A DNA stretch of 64,000 bases, from NCBI RefSeq assembly GCF_023700745.1, contig NZ_JAMPYG010000013.1, positions 1 to 64,000 on the forward strand, in the 5' to 3' direction. Origin of the DNA: Rhodoferax sp. (lineage in GTDB: Bacteria; Pseudomonadota; Gammaproteobacteria; Burkholderiales; Burkholderiaceae_C). Shown here one piece after another: positions 11,559 to 20,342 of the stretch. A program made the position numbers and the translations under genes. The notes beneath the pieces are model-generated. The model ran no database searches and was not told the DNA's origin. It was given only the letters and a program-made list of their open reading frames with translations. Each line of letters begins with the position of its first letter. Within the stretch, counting starts at the first letter, position 1.

Positions 11559-11591
11559 GAGCAAACGCAACGCAGCGCGTTGCGCCTGCTC
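11559..11591 (+). promoter_or_regulatory. Strong hairpin between the permease gene and cbpA
   Basis: GAGCA pairs with TGCTC, and CGCAACGC (11566-11573) pairs with GCGTTGCG (11577-11584) across a 3-base AGC loop, with a symmetrical 2x2 internal loop between the blocks. No T run follows, so it is probably a leader or processing structure in the 57-base gap before cbpA. Confidence 0.55.
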
Positions 11592-11607
11592 GCAAACTTG
11601 TCACACC

Positions 11608-12492
11608 ATGAAGTACAAAGACTACTACGCCATCCTGGGCGTGCCCCGCAATGCCAGTCTTGATGAGATCAAGAAGGCCTACCGCAAGCTGGCGCGCGCG
11701 CACCACCCGGATGTCTCCAAGGCGCCCGATGCCGAGGCCCGCTTCAAGGAGGCCGCGGAGGCCTATGCCACGCTCAGGGACAGCGCCAAGCGCGCTGCCT
11801 ACGACGAACTGGGTCACCCCGCGGCCGGTGCCGACTTCAGACCGCCACCGCAATGGCAGCAGGATTTTGCGCCGGGTGGCATGGCGTTTGACGACTTGGA
11901 TCTGGCCGATCTGCTGGCCGCCATGGGCCGGGGTCAAAGAGCCGGACCACAGCACGCCATGCCGATCAAGGGGCAAGACTATGAGAGCTCGGTCACCATC
12001 ACGCTGCCAGACGCACGGCGTGGCACCAGCGTCAATTTGAATTTGGCCGATGGCGCGGGCGAACGCACGCTGCAAGTCACCATCCCGCCAGGCGCCTGCC
12101 AGGATCAGAAATTGCGCTTGCGCGGCCAGGGTGGCCAGGGTCGCAACGGCGGGCCCAATGGCGACATTTATCTGCACATCCATCTGGCACCGCATGCGGT
12201 GTTTCGGCCGGACCGCCACGATCTGTACTTTGACCTGGTACTGAGCCCCTGGGAGGCCGCCCTGGGTGCCGAAGTCGAAGTACCGACACTGGAGAATCCC
12301 GTCCTGCTGACAGTGCCGCCGGGCACGCGCGCGGGGCGCAAGCTGCGTCTGCGCGGCCGGGGCCTGGACCCCGGGCACAGCGACCTCTATGCCATCGTCC
12401 ACATCGACGTGCCCGCCACACTGTCGCCGCGTGAACGCGAGCTGTTCCAGGAATTGGCCAAAGTCTCAAGCTTCAAGCCCCGCGCTGCCTAG
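11608..12492 (+). CDS. cbpA: Curved-DNA-binding protein, DnaJ-class co-chaperone CbpA
   Basis: A 294-residue type II Hsp40. The J domain occupies residues 1-65 with the HPD motif at 33-35, followed by a linker and two C-terminal beta domains ([37 protein letters not shown]). It lacks the zinc-binding repeats of DnaJ. CbpA stimulates DnaK ATPase and binds DNA. The ATG at 11608 starts the J domain exactly; upstream in-frame codons fall in the hairpin. It is directly followed by its modulator gene cbpM. Confidence 0.92.
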   Translation: MKYKDYYAILGVPRNASLDEIKKAYRKLARAHHPDVSKAPDAEARFKEAAEAYATLRDSAKRAAYDELGHPAAGADFRPPPQWQQDFAPGGMAFDDLDLADLLAAMGRGQRAGPQHAMPIKGQDYESSVTITLPDARRGTSVNLNLADGAGERTLQVTIPPGACQDQKLRLRGQGGQGRNGGPNGDIYLHIHLAPHAVFRPDRHDLYFDLVLSPWEAALGAEVEVPTLENPVLLTVPPGTRAGRKLRLRGRGLDPGHSDLYAIVHIDVPATLSPRERELFQELAKVSSFKPRAA

Positions 12493-12508
12493 ACCCAGGG
12501 AAATCACC

Positions 12509-12841
12509 ATGACACCCTCAATGATCGAAAGTTTCAGTCTTGACACCACCGAGGCCATCACGCTGACCGAGCTTGCCGAATTCTGTGGCATGAGCCCGGC
12601 CGAGCTGGATGAATTGATGGCTTACAACGCCCTGCTGCCCCTGCCCGATAGCGCACCCGATGTCACCTTCAGTGCGCATTGGGTGATGCCGCTGCGCACG
12701 GTAGCAAAATTGCGCATGGACTTTGATCTGGATCTGTTCACCGTGGCGATGTTGCTTGACAAGCTGCGCCAGATCGAGCTTTTGCAACGCCAGGTGCAGT
12801 CGCTGCAGGCCCTGGTGCCAGGCAGCTTGCGGCCGACATGA
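12509..12841 (+). CDS. cbpM: Chaperone modulator CbpM
   Basis: A 110-residue MerR-like helix-turn-helix protein (LTELAEFCGMSPAELDELM near residues 14-32) with a C-terminal coiled coil (DKLRQIELLQRQVQSLQAL). CbpM binds the J domain of CbpA and inhibits both its co-chaperone and DNA-binding activity. Its position 16 bases after cbpA supports the call. AGGGAAATCACC before the ATG supplies a weak Shine-Dalgarno sequence. Confidence 0.88.
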   Translation: MTPSMIESFSLDTTEAITLTELAEFCGMSPAELDELMAYNALLPLPDSAPDVTFSAHWVMPLRTVAKLRMDFDLDLFTVAMLLDKLRQIELLQRQVQSLQALVPGSLRPT

Positions 12842-12856
12842 TGTGATGCAACGCGC

Positions 12857-15550
12857 ATGCAGCAAACCAATGAAGCAGCGCTGAGCGCAAATCCTGACCC
12901 GCGCGGCTGGCACCAGCGCGAGGTGCACGAGCTCGCCGCCGAGCACGCCGTCAACCCGGAGCACGGCCTACACGCGAACGAAGTGGAACGGCGCCTGGTC
13001 GTTCACGGCCCCAACGAATTACCCAGCGTGGCGCAACGCGGTCCGCTGGCCATTCTGGCGGCCCAGTTCACCGACTTCATGGTGCTGGTGCTGCTGGCAG
13101 CCGCGCTGGTGTCGGGCGTCATTGGCGAACTGATTGACACCGTGGCCATTCTGGTGATCGTGCTGCTCAATGCCGTGATTGGTTTCATGCAAAGCTGGCG
13201 CGCCGACCGGGCCATGGCGGCATTGAAACAACTCGCTGCCGCCCAAGCCACCGTGCTGCGCAGCAGCCAAAGGCAGGAAGTACCGGCGCACAAGCTGGTC
13301 CCGGGCGACATTGTGCTGCTGGAGGCCGGCAACAAGGTACCCGCCGACCTGCGGCTGATCCACACCGCACAACTGCATGTCGACGAGTCGGCGCTCACTG
13401 GCGAGTCAGTCACCGTGGCCAAGCACAGCGCGGCGCTGCCCGATGCGGCTGACAGCGCCCTGGGTGACCGCCTCAACATGGCCTTCAAAGGCACCACCGC
13501 CACCCACGGTCGGGCACGCGGCCTGGTGGTGGCCACCGGCTCGGCCACCGAACTCGGCAAAGTGGCACAACTGCTGGGCCCCGAAGACCGCACCACGCCC
13601 TTGCAACGCCGGCTGGCAGCCTTCGGCAAACGGCTGGCGCTGGTGGTGATGGGCATCTGTGTGGTGATTTTTGTGGCCGGTATCTGGCGCGGCGAACAGG
13701 CACTGCTGATGGCGCTCACGGCCATCAGTCTGGCGGTGGCTGCCATCCCCGAAGCCTTGCCGGCCGTGGTCTCGGTGCTGCTGGCGCTGGGCGCGCGGCG
13801 CATGGTGGCGGTGCACGCGCTGGTGCGGCGTTTGCCCTCGGTGGAAACGCTGGGCTCAGTGACCACCATCTGTTCTGACAAAACCGGCACCCTGACGCAA
13901 AACAAAATGCACGCCGAGCTGGTGTGGGTCAACGGCCAGTCCTGGTTGCCGGGCGACGAGCCACCGGGGCCCGCACTGCTGGAGACCCTGCGTGCCGCCG
14001 CGCTGTGCAACGACGCGCACCAAAACGGCGGCACCAGCGCAGCACAGGACTGGCAGGGCGATCCCACCGAGACCGCGCTGGTCGTGGCCGCACAATCCGG
14101 CGGCGTTGACAAGGCGGCCCAAGAGGCCCGATGGCCCCGTTTGAAAGAACTGCCCTTCGACTCCGAACGCAAGCGCATGACCACACTGCATCCTGGCCCG
14201 ACGGGTTTTGTCGCTTACACCAAAGGCGCACCCGAATCGGTGCTGCTGTGCTGCGCGTCGCAATGGACAACGGGGGGCGCCGCGATCCTGGATTCCAGTG
14301 CGGTCATTGCGCATGCCGACCGCCTGGCCGCCCAGGGCCTGCGGGTGCTGGCACTGGCGCGGCGTGATCACCTGGAACTGCCGGACACGAACGCACCCGA
14401 GCAGGTTGAACAGCAGCTGCAATTCCTGGGCCTGATCGCGCTGATCGACCCACCGCGGGCTGAAGCTGAAGCCGCGGTGCGTGACTGCATCAGCGCCGGC
14501 ATCACACCGGTCATGATCACCGGCGACCACCCGGCCACGGCACGCGCCATTGCGCAGCGGCTGGGCATCGTGGACGACGCGCAGGCCAAGGTGCTGACCG
14601 GCCAGGATCTGAGCGCGCTTGACGATGCCGCGCTGCTGTTGCGCGTCTCGCAAGTACAGGTTTATGCCCGGGTCGATCCGGCGCAAAAAATCCGCATCGT
14701 CGAAGCCCTGCAGGCACAGGGCGAGATTGTGGCCATGACCGGCGATGGCGTGAACGATGCACCTGCCCTGAAGCGCGCCGACATCGGCGTGGCCATGGGC
14801 AAGGGCGGCACCGACGTGGCGCGGGAAGCGGCCAGCATGGTGCTGCTGGATGACAACTTTGCCACCATCGTGGCAGCCGTGCGCGAGGGTCGGCGCATCT
14901 ACGACAACATCCGCAAATTCGTGCGCTACGCCATGACCGGCAACTCGGGCGAGATCTGGACGCTGTTTCTGGCGCCACTGGTTTTTCTGCCGATCCCGCT
15001 GCTGCCGATCCACATCCTGTGGGTCAACCTGGTCACCGATGGCCTGCCCGGGCTGGCGCTGGCGGCCGAACCGGCCGAGCGCGGCGTGATGCAGCGTCCG
15101 CCCCGCGCCCACACCGAAAGCCTGTTTGCCAACGGCATGTGGCAGCATATTCTGGGCATTGGCTTGTTGATTGCCGGCCTGTGCCTGGGCGTGCAGGCCT
15201 GGGCTTTGTCCACAGGCCACGCCCACTGGCAAACCATGGTGTTCACCGTGCTCACGCTGTCGCAAATGGCGCATGTGATGGCCATCCGCTCCGAGCGCGA
15301 CGCACTCTGGCAGCTCGGCCTGGGCAGCAACAAGCCTTTGCTGGGCGCCGTGCTGCTCACCTTTGTGCTGCAAATGGCGACCATTTACGTGCCGGCGCTG
15401 AACCCGATCTTCAAGACCCAGCCGCTGAGCCTGGCCGAGCTGGCCATCTGCCTGGGTGCCGCGGCGATTGTGGGCGTCGCCGTGGAACTGGAAAAAGCCT
15501 GGCGTCGGCACCGGGGTCCAAGCCCGGCCAGCCTGGCTGCCGAGCCATGA
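12857..15550 (+). CDS. Cation-translocating P-type ATPase, calcium (type II) class
   Basis: An 897-residue type II P-ATPase. Motifs in order: N-terminal cation-ATPase domain, LTGES (actuator), IPEALPAVVS in membrane helix 4, phosphorylated Asp341 in SDKTGTLTQNK, MTGDGVNDAPALKRAD hinge, and NLVTDGLPGLAL in helix 6. The helix 4 and 6 motifs resemble SERCA/PMR1 calcium pumps, so Ca2+ export is the likely job; this is inference. The stop overlaps the start of a cation exchanger (ATGA), which suggests one calcium-handling unit downstream of cbpA-cbpM. Confidence 0.88.
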   Translation: MQQTNEAALSANPDPRGWHQREVHELAAEHAVNPEHGLHANEVERRLVVHGPNELPSVAQRGPLAILAAQFTDFMVLVLLAAALVSGVIGELIDTVAILVIVLLNAVIGFMQSWRADRAMAALKQLAAAQATVLRSSQRQEVPAHKLVPGDIVLLEAGNKVPADLRLIHTAQLHVDESALTGESVTVAKHSAALPDAADSALGDRLNMAFKGTTATHGRARGLVVATGSATELGKVAQLLGPEDRTTPLQRRLAAFGKRLALVVMGICVVIFVAGIWRGEQALLMALTAISLAVAAIPEALPAVVSVLLALGARRMVAVHALVRRLPSVETLGSVTTICSDKTGTLTQNKMHAELVWVNGQSWLPGDEPPGPALLETLRAAALCNDAHQNGGTSAAQDWQGDPTETALVVAAQSGGVDKAAQEARWPRLKELPFDSERKRMTTLHPGPTGFVAYTKGAPESVLLCCASQWTTGGAAILDSSAVIAHADRLAAQGLRVLALARRDHLELPDTNAPEQVEQQLQFLGLIALIDPPRAEAEAAVRDCISAGITPVMITGDHPATARAIAQRLGIVDDAQAKVLTGQDLSALDDAALLLRVSQVQVYARVDPAQKIRIVEALQAQGEIVAMTGDGVNDAPALKRADIGVAMGKGGTDVAREAASMVLLDDNFATIVAAVREGRRIYDNIRKFVRYAMTGNSGEIWTLFLAPLVFLPIPLLPIHILWVNLVTDGLPGLALAAEPAERGVMQRPPRAHTESLFANGMWQHILGIGLLIAGLCLGVQAWALSTGHAHWQTMVFTVLTLSQMAHVMAIRSERDALWQLGLGSNKPLLGAVLLTFVLQMATIYVPALNPIFKTQPLSLAELAICLGAAAIVGVAVELEKAWRRHRGPSPASLAAEP

Positions 15551-16551
15551 ATCCGATCGCCTTGATCTGGCTGGAGTTTGCGCTGTGCGCAGGCCTGATC
15601 GGCTTTGCCGGTGTGCGCCTGAGTCGTTATGGCGATGCCATTGCCGCGCTGACCGGCCTGTCGCGCAACTGGGTGGGGCTGATTTTGTTGGCCACTGTGA
15701 CCTCGCTGCCGGAGCTGGTCACTGGCTTAAGCGCGGTCACGGTGGCCGCAGCGCCTGATATTGCGGTGGGCGATGTGCTGGGCAGTTGTGTCTTCAACTT
15801 GATGATTCTGGCCCTGATCGACATCTTTTACCGCCCGGGCAGCCTGTACCGGGAGGTCGGCCCCGGCCATGTGGTTTCTGCCGGATTCGGTGTCATTTTG
15901 CTGGCGGCTGCAGGGCTCGCCGTGGTGTTGACCGCCCAGGGCGTCATGCCCGTCATGGGCCACATCAGCGTGGCCAGCCTGCTGTTGCTGGTGGTCTATC
16001 TGGTGGCCATGCGGACCATTTACCTGATCGAGCAACATCACCCTGTCCACACCGGGAAAACCACACCACCGTCCTTGACGCTCAAAGCCGCCCTGATGGG
16101 CTACGGCATGGCTTCCAGCGTGATTGTGGGCGCCGGCATCTGGCTGCCCATCATTGGCGTCGAACTGGCCCGGCTGATGGGCTGGACCCACTCCTTTGTC
16201 GGCACCTTGTTCATTGCCTTTGCCACCTCGGTGCCCGAACTGGCGACCACCTGGGGTGCCATCCGCATAGGCGCCCTGGACATGGCCCTGGGCAATCTGC
16301 TGGGCAGCAACCTGTTTGATGTGCTGATCCTGGCCGTCGATGACCTGGCCTATGTGGCCGGGCCCATTTATGCGAAAGTCTCACCGGTGCATGCGGCGTC
16401 GGCTTTCGCGGCCTGTGTCATGAGCGCCATCGTGATCGTATCGCTGGCCAGCCGCCCGGCCCGGCGCGTTGCAGGTCTCGCCACCTGGTCGAGCCTGGCG
16501 TTGCTGGCCCTGTACCTGCTCAACGCGGCCATTCAGTTTTTGCACGGCTAA
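15547..16551 (+). CDS. Sodium/calcium exchanger family (CaCA) protein
   Basis: A 334-residue polytopic antiporter with two inverted alpha repeats: TVTSLPELVTG with GDVLGSCVFNLM, and ATSVPELATTW with GNLLGSNLFDVLIL. These are the cation-coordinating repeats of the YrbG/CaCA family. The start ATG overlaps the P-ATPase stop by four bases, so the two are translationally coupled. Substrate (Ca2+ against Na+ or H+) is inferred from family and neighbour. It converges on lon, 32 bases away. Confidence 0.88.
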   Translation: MNPIALIWLEFALCAGLIGFAGVRLSRYGDAIAALTGLSRNWVGLILLATVTSLPELVTGLSAVTVAAAPDIAVGDVLGSCVFNLMILALIDIFYRPGSLYREVGPGHVVSAGFGVILLAAAGLAVVLTAQGVMPVMGHISVASLLLLVVYLVAMRTIYLIEQHHPVHTGKTTPPSLTLKAALMGYGMASSVIVGAGIWLPIIGVELARLMGWTHSFVGTLFIAFATSVPELATTWGAIRIGALDMALGNLLGSNLFDVLILAVDDLAYVAGPIYAKVSPVHAASAFAACVMSAIVIVSLASRPARRVAGLATWSSLALLALYLLNAAIQFLHG

Positions 16552-16583
16552 ACACTCTGGCGAACACGGTGACGCAGACCGCT

Positions 16584-19004
16584 TCATGGGGCGGGCTGTT
16601 GCACAGCAGCCATCTCGATGGCCCCGCGCAAGGCCTGTTCCACGTCATCGAGAAAAATGAATTCAAGCTGCACCCGGGCCTGCTCCGGTACCTCCTCAAG
16701 GTCCTTGCGGTTGCGCGCCGGCAACATCACGGTGCGGATGCCCGCGGCCAGTGCCGCGAGTACTTTTTCCTTGATGCCGCCAACCGGCAAGACCAGGCCG
16801 CGCAAACTGACCTCACCAGTCATCGCCACCTGGCTGCGCACCGGTTGGTCCATGAACAGGCTGGCCAGCGCAATGAACATGGCCACCCCCGCGCTGGGGC
16901 CGTCCTTGGGCACGGCACCGGCCGGCACATGAATATGGATATCGACTTTTTCAAAAGCGTCCGGCGCCAACCTGAGGACCTGCACCCGTGACTTCACCAG
17001 CGTCAGGGCTGCCTGCGCAGACTCCTTCATCACGTCACCGAGCTGACCGGTCAGGATCAGGCGGCCGCTGCCGGGGGTCCGGCTGGCTTCGATGAACAAA
17101 ATGTCACCGCCCACCGGGGTCCAGGCCAGACCCGTGGCCACCCCGGTCATACCGGTTCGCAAGGCCACTTCGTTTTCGAACTTCGCTTGCCCCAAAATGT
17201 CGTCCAGATCAGGCACATCGATGCGCTGACTCTGAACTTTGCCCTCGGCAATGCGCACCGCCACATGACGGCAGACCGCGCCAATCTGGCGCTCCAGGTT
17301 GCGCACGCCGGCCTCGCGCGTGTAGTGGCGGATGATGCCCATCAAGGCGTCGTCGGTGAGCGTGAATTGTCCGGGTGTGAGACCCGTCGTCTCCAGTTGC
17401 CGCTGCACCAGGTAGCGCCGGGCAATCTCGTACTTTTCTTCCTGGGTGTAACCGGCCAGGTGCAACACCTCCATGCGGTCGCGCAGCGGGCCGGGGATGG
17501 TATCGAGCACGTTGGCCGTGGCAATGAAAAGCACCTGCGACAGGTCATAGGGCACGGCCAGGTAGTTGTCGCGAAACGTGTTGTTCTGCTCAGGGTCCAG
17601 CACCTCCAGCAGCGCCGCAGACGGGTCGCCGTGCACGCCGGTACCAAGTTTGTCAATTTCATCGAGCATCATGACGCAGCCACGGGTGCCGGCCTTCTTG
17701 AGCGCCTGGATGATGTTGCCGGGCAAGGCGCCAATGTAGGTGCGCCGGTGGCCCCGGATCTCGGCCTCGTCATGCACGCCACCCAGCGAGACGCGGGCAA
17801 ACTTGCGCCCCAGCGCACGCGCGATGGACTGGCCCAAGGACGTCTTGCCAACCCCCGGCGGTCCCACCAGGCACAGGATCGGACCATGGCTGCCCGGTTT
17901 GAGTTTGCGCACCGCGAGAAATTCGAGAATGCGTTTTTTGACCTGCTCCAGGCCAAAGTGGTCGTCATCGAGCACCTGGCGCGCCTGAACCACATCGATG
18001 GCATCGGGTTCCGGTGCTTTCCAGGGAATTTCCAGCAGCCAGTCCAGATAGGTGCGCACCATCGAATATTCAGCCGAGCTGTCAGACATGCGCTCCAGCC
18101 GCTTGAGTTCTTTTTGGGCCTGTTTGGCCACATCCTCCGGCATGCCGGCCTCATCGATCAATTTCTGCAGATCAGCCAGTTCGGCCGCATTGTCGCCACC
18201 GTCTTCACCAAGTTTTTTCTGAATTTCCTTGAGCTGCGCGCGCAACAGGAACTCACGTTCGCGCTCGCCGATGCTGGCCTTGGTGCGCTGGTCGATGTCG
18301 CGCGACAGGTTCAACACCTCGATGCGGTGCACCAGCAGGTCAATGACACGGTCAAGCCGCTGGCGCAGCTTGACTTCTTCGAGCAGTTCCTGTTTTTCGG
18401 CAGGTTTGATGTCCACGTAAGCGGCCACCAGGTCGGCCAGCATGCCGGGGCTGTCAACGTCCTGTACCGCCTGCAGCATCTCCTCGGGTACCTTGGGCAG
18501 CAGTTGCAGCACCTCCACCGCGCGCTGCCTGAGTTGAAAGAAACGGGCTTCAATTGCGCTGTCGTCGCCAGCATCGGGCTCAACGATGCGCTCGACACGC
18601 GCCACCATGAAATCAAAGCCGCCCAGGTAGTCAAGCACCCGAAAACGCTGTTGCCCCTGGCAAATGATGTGGTGCGAACCATCCGGCGTGGTGACGTAGC
18701 GCAGGATGGCGGCGACCGTCCCCATGGCCGACAAATCATCGGGCCCAGGGTCGTCGGCCTCCGGATTGCGCTGCATCAGGATGCCAACCGGCCGCTCGGC
18801 CTTGACAGCGTACTGGGCTGCATTGATGGAGCGCTCGCGGCCAATGCTGATGGGCAGGACCATGCCGGGAAACAGCACCATGTTGCGCACCGGGACGATC
18901 ACCATGGCATCGTCAGGCAGCGCACGCTGCAATGCCTGCGGCGCGGGCTGTCGATCGCTGTCAGCGGGCGTCCCGGCATCCTGCAAAGGTTTGATTTGGT
19001 TCAT
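16584..19004 (-). CDS. lon: ATP-dependent Lon protease (LonA type)
   Basis: An 806-residue AAA+ protease for misfolded and regulatory proteins. It has the N-terminal substrate domain (VIVPVRNMVLFPGMVLPI), Walker A GPPGVGKTSLG, and the S16 protease domain with Ser704 (KDGPSAG) and Lys747 (GGIKEK), spaced 43 residues apart as in E. coli Lon. The start overlaps the hsp20 stop by four bases. The usual neighbour clpX is missing, so this may be a second lon devoted to stress; checking this needs the rest of the genome. Confidence 0.94.
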   Translation of the reverse strand: MNQIKPLQDAGTPADSDRQPAPQALQRALPDDAMVIVPVRNMVLFPGMVLPISIGRERSINAAQYAVKAERPVGILMQRNPEADDPGPDDLSAMGTVAAILRYVTTPDGSHHIICQGQQRFRVLDYLGGFDFMVARVERIVEPDAGDDSAIEARFFQLRQRAVEVLQLLPKVPEEMLQAVQDVDSPGMLADLVAAYVDIKPAEKQELLEEVKLRQRLDRVIDLLVHRIEVLNLSRDIDQRTKASIGEREREFLLRAQLKEIQKKLGEDGGDNAAELADLQKLIDEAGMPEDVAKQAQKELKRLERMSDSSAEYSMVRTYLDWLLEIPWKAPEPDAIDVVQARQVLDDDHFGLEQVKKRILEFLAVRKLKPGSHGPILCLVGPPGVGKTSLGQSIARALGRKFARVSLGGVHDEAEIRGHRRTYIGALPGNIIQALKKAGTRGCVMMLDEIDKLGTGVHGDPSAALLEVLDPEQNNTFRDNYLAVPYDLSQVLFIATANVLDTIPGPLRDRMEVLHLAGYTQEEKYEIARRYLVQRQLETTGLTPGQFTLTDDALMGIIRHYTREAGVRNLERQIGAVCRHVAVRIAEGKVQSQRIDVPDLDDILGQAKFENEVALRTGMTGVATGLAWTPVGGDILFIEASRTPGSGRLILTGQLGDVMKESAQAALTLVKSRVQVLRLAPDAFEKVDIHIHVPAGAVPKDGPSAGVAMFIALASLFMDQPVRSQVAMTGEVSLRGLVLPVGGIKEKVLAALAAGIRTVMLPARNRKDLEEVPEQARVQLEFIFLDDVEQALRGAIEMAAVQQPAP

Positions 19005-19405
19005 GGCATTCGCTCAAGGGTGAGTCGCAGGCAACCGTTCTGCAGCACCATTTCGGCCACGCGGTAGTCGTCATAGGGTAAGGGAACGCGGCGCTCGAAG
19101 CGACCATAAGGGATTTCAAGTTGAAGAATCGTGCCAGCGGCGAAGTGACCAGCCAAAGACCGGTCGCCACGCACCACAACGGCCTGTGGCTCCAGCCTGA
19201 CGTCAAGGCACTCCGCTGCGACTCCCGGCAGCGCGATGAGCAGACACAGTGCCTGCTCGTTGCCAAACATGTCCACCGGCGGCTCCCAAATGGGCAAATC
19301 ACCGGCACGACCCAGCTTGAAAAACTGCCGTTGTAGCCGACCTGCGCCCTGCAGCCACTCAATGGCCTCGGTCAACAACCAGGCATGGGGCAAGGCTTGA
19401 CGCAT
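19001..19405 (-). CDS. Hsp20/alpha-crystallin-like small heat shock protein
   Basis: A 134-residue protein with an alpha-crystallin domain: WEPPVDMFGNEQALCLLIALPGV, then the LEPQAVVVRGDR strand and LEIPYGRFERRVPLP near the C terminus. ATP-independent holdase chaperones of this family keep unfolded proteins soluble. It is the middle gene of BON-hsp20-lon: it starts six bases after the BON gene and overlaps lon by four. It is shorter at the C terminus than typical IbpA and lacks a clear IxI tail. Confidence 0.82.
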   Translation of the reverse strand: MRQALPHAWLLTEAIEWLQGAGRLQRQFFKLGRAGDLPIWEPPVDMFGNEQALCLLIALPGVAAECLDVRLEPQAVVVRGDRSLAGHFAAGTILQLEIPYGRFERRVPLPYDDYRVAEMVLQNGCLRLTLERMP

Positions 19406-19411
19406 GGCAGT

Positions 19412-20065
19412 TCAAGCCTCAACCGTCAACTGGTTGTTGACGCGGACCACGCCGGGGGCGGACCAGGTTGCACCCTCGGCGGCATTTCTTTCGGCCCAGG
19501 AATGCACCTGGCCGCGCAAGGTCACCTCGCTGCCCTCAACGGACACCTCAATGCGGCGGGCTTCGCGCATGGCCTGACGCGTCAGCGCCTCCTGGATCCG
19601 CTCCTGGAGTTTGAGCGGGATCGGCAGCGTCTTGAGCTGGATGTTGTCCGTGATGCCCACCACGCCCTTGAGCGGACGCACCATGCGCTCAACCGCCCGG
19701 CGCTGGAAGTTCCAGTCGAGATCGCCCGTCAGGGTCACCCAACCCTTCTCCACGGTCAGCTTGACCCGATCCTGCGGCACCGAGGTATTCCAGCTCAGCG
19801 CGTGTTCCACCGCCAGCGCAATTTCGGTATCGCTGCGCTGGTGGCTGCCCACCGGAATCACGTCAATCTCAACGGCAATCGCCTTGACTCCGCTAACGCG
19901 CTCGGCAGCCCGCTTGGCCGCCACTTTCTCGGCGTAAGTGTCAAGGTGACCGGTGAGGGTCACCACCCCTTCATTCACGGTGACACCCACTTTGGTCTCG
20001 GCAACCAGTGGGTCCCATAACAACTCGGACAAGACGTCCTTCTTGATTTCGGAATCGGTCTTCAT
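19412..20065 (-). CDS. Triple BON-domain protein
   Basis: A 217-residue protein made of three BON domains (about residues 1-70, 75-145 and 148-217), each with the V..G.V.L.G pattern (VNEGVVTLTGHLD, VEKGWVTLTGDLD, VEGSEVTLRGQVH). There is no signal peptide, so it is probably cytoplasmic, unlike OsmY. BON domains are thought to bind membranes or lipids, and the family is often osmotically or stress induced. AGGAG lies seven bases before this ATG, which sets the start. It heads the operon with hsp20 and lon. Confidence 0.85.
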   Translation of the reverse strand: MKTDSEIKKDVLSELLWDPLVAETKVGVTVNEGVVTLTGHLDTYAEKVAAKRAAERVSGVKAIAVEIDVIPVGSHQRSDTEIALAVEHALSWNTSVPQDRVKLTVEKGWVTLTGDLDWNFQRRAVERMVRPLKGVVGITDNIQLKTLPIPLKLQERIQEALTRQAMREARRIEVSVEGSEVTLRGQVHSWAERNAAEGATWSAPGVVRVNNQLTVEA

Positions 20066-20115
20066 GGCAGCTCCTGGCAAGAAATAAACAAATATCGGTT
20101 GCCAGAATAGCCATG

Positions 20116-20135
20116 CGCAGTGCCATGGCATTGCG
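20116..20135. promoter_or_regulatory. 20-base palindrome upstream of the BON operon
   Basis: CGCAGTGCCATGGCATTGCG is symmetrical except for one pair. It lies 51 bases before the BON start, in the 277-base divergent region shared with the DUF3494 gene. It differs from the TGTNCGC palindrome family, so it may be a separate operator. Confidence 0.45.
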
Positions 20136-20188
20136 AATAATCAATCCACCTGACAGGCGGAACCAATGCCAGGCCCGGTACGTCCTTA

Positions 20189-20204
20189 TGTGGTGTGGCA
20201 CACA
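20189..20204. promoter_or_regulatory. Degenerate palindromic site 2
   Basis: TGTGGTGTGGCACACA keeps the right half (GCACACA, then GAC) of the TGTNCGC palindrome but has a poor left half. It lies between the BON-hsp20-lon operon and the DUF3494 gene. Weak on its own; listed because all better copies occupy the same kind of position. Confidence 0.3.
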
Positions 20205-20342
20205 GACACACCACAACCAGTTGCCGATACTGAGACCTGCATTGCAGCTAACCCACGCGGTGATGCAAAGCAAGCGTGCCAATGTCAACCCTGCGTTGAT
20301 TTGGCCATCACAAGTATTCGCATCAACTCAAGAGGTAGGCAA

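Noticed and set aside
17187..19067. Long open frame antisense to lon (and similar long frames antisense to hppA, the P-type ATPase and the hybrid kinase)
   Set aside because: They mirror the codon pattern of well-identified genes in high-G+C DNA, are low-complexity (His, Gly, Arg rich) and lack ribosome sites or family motifs.
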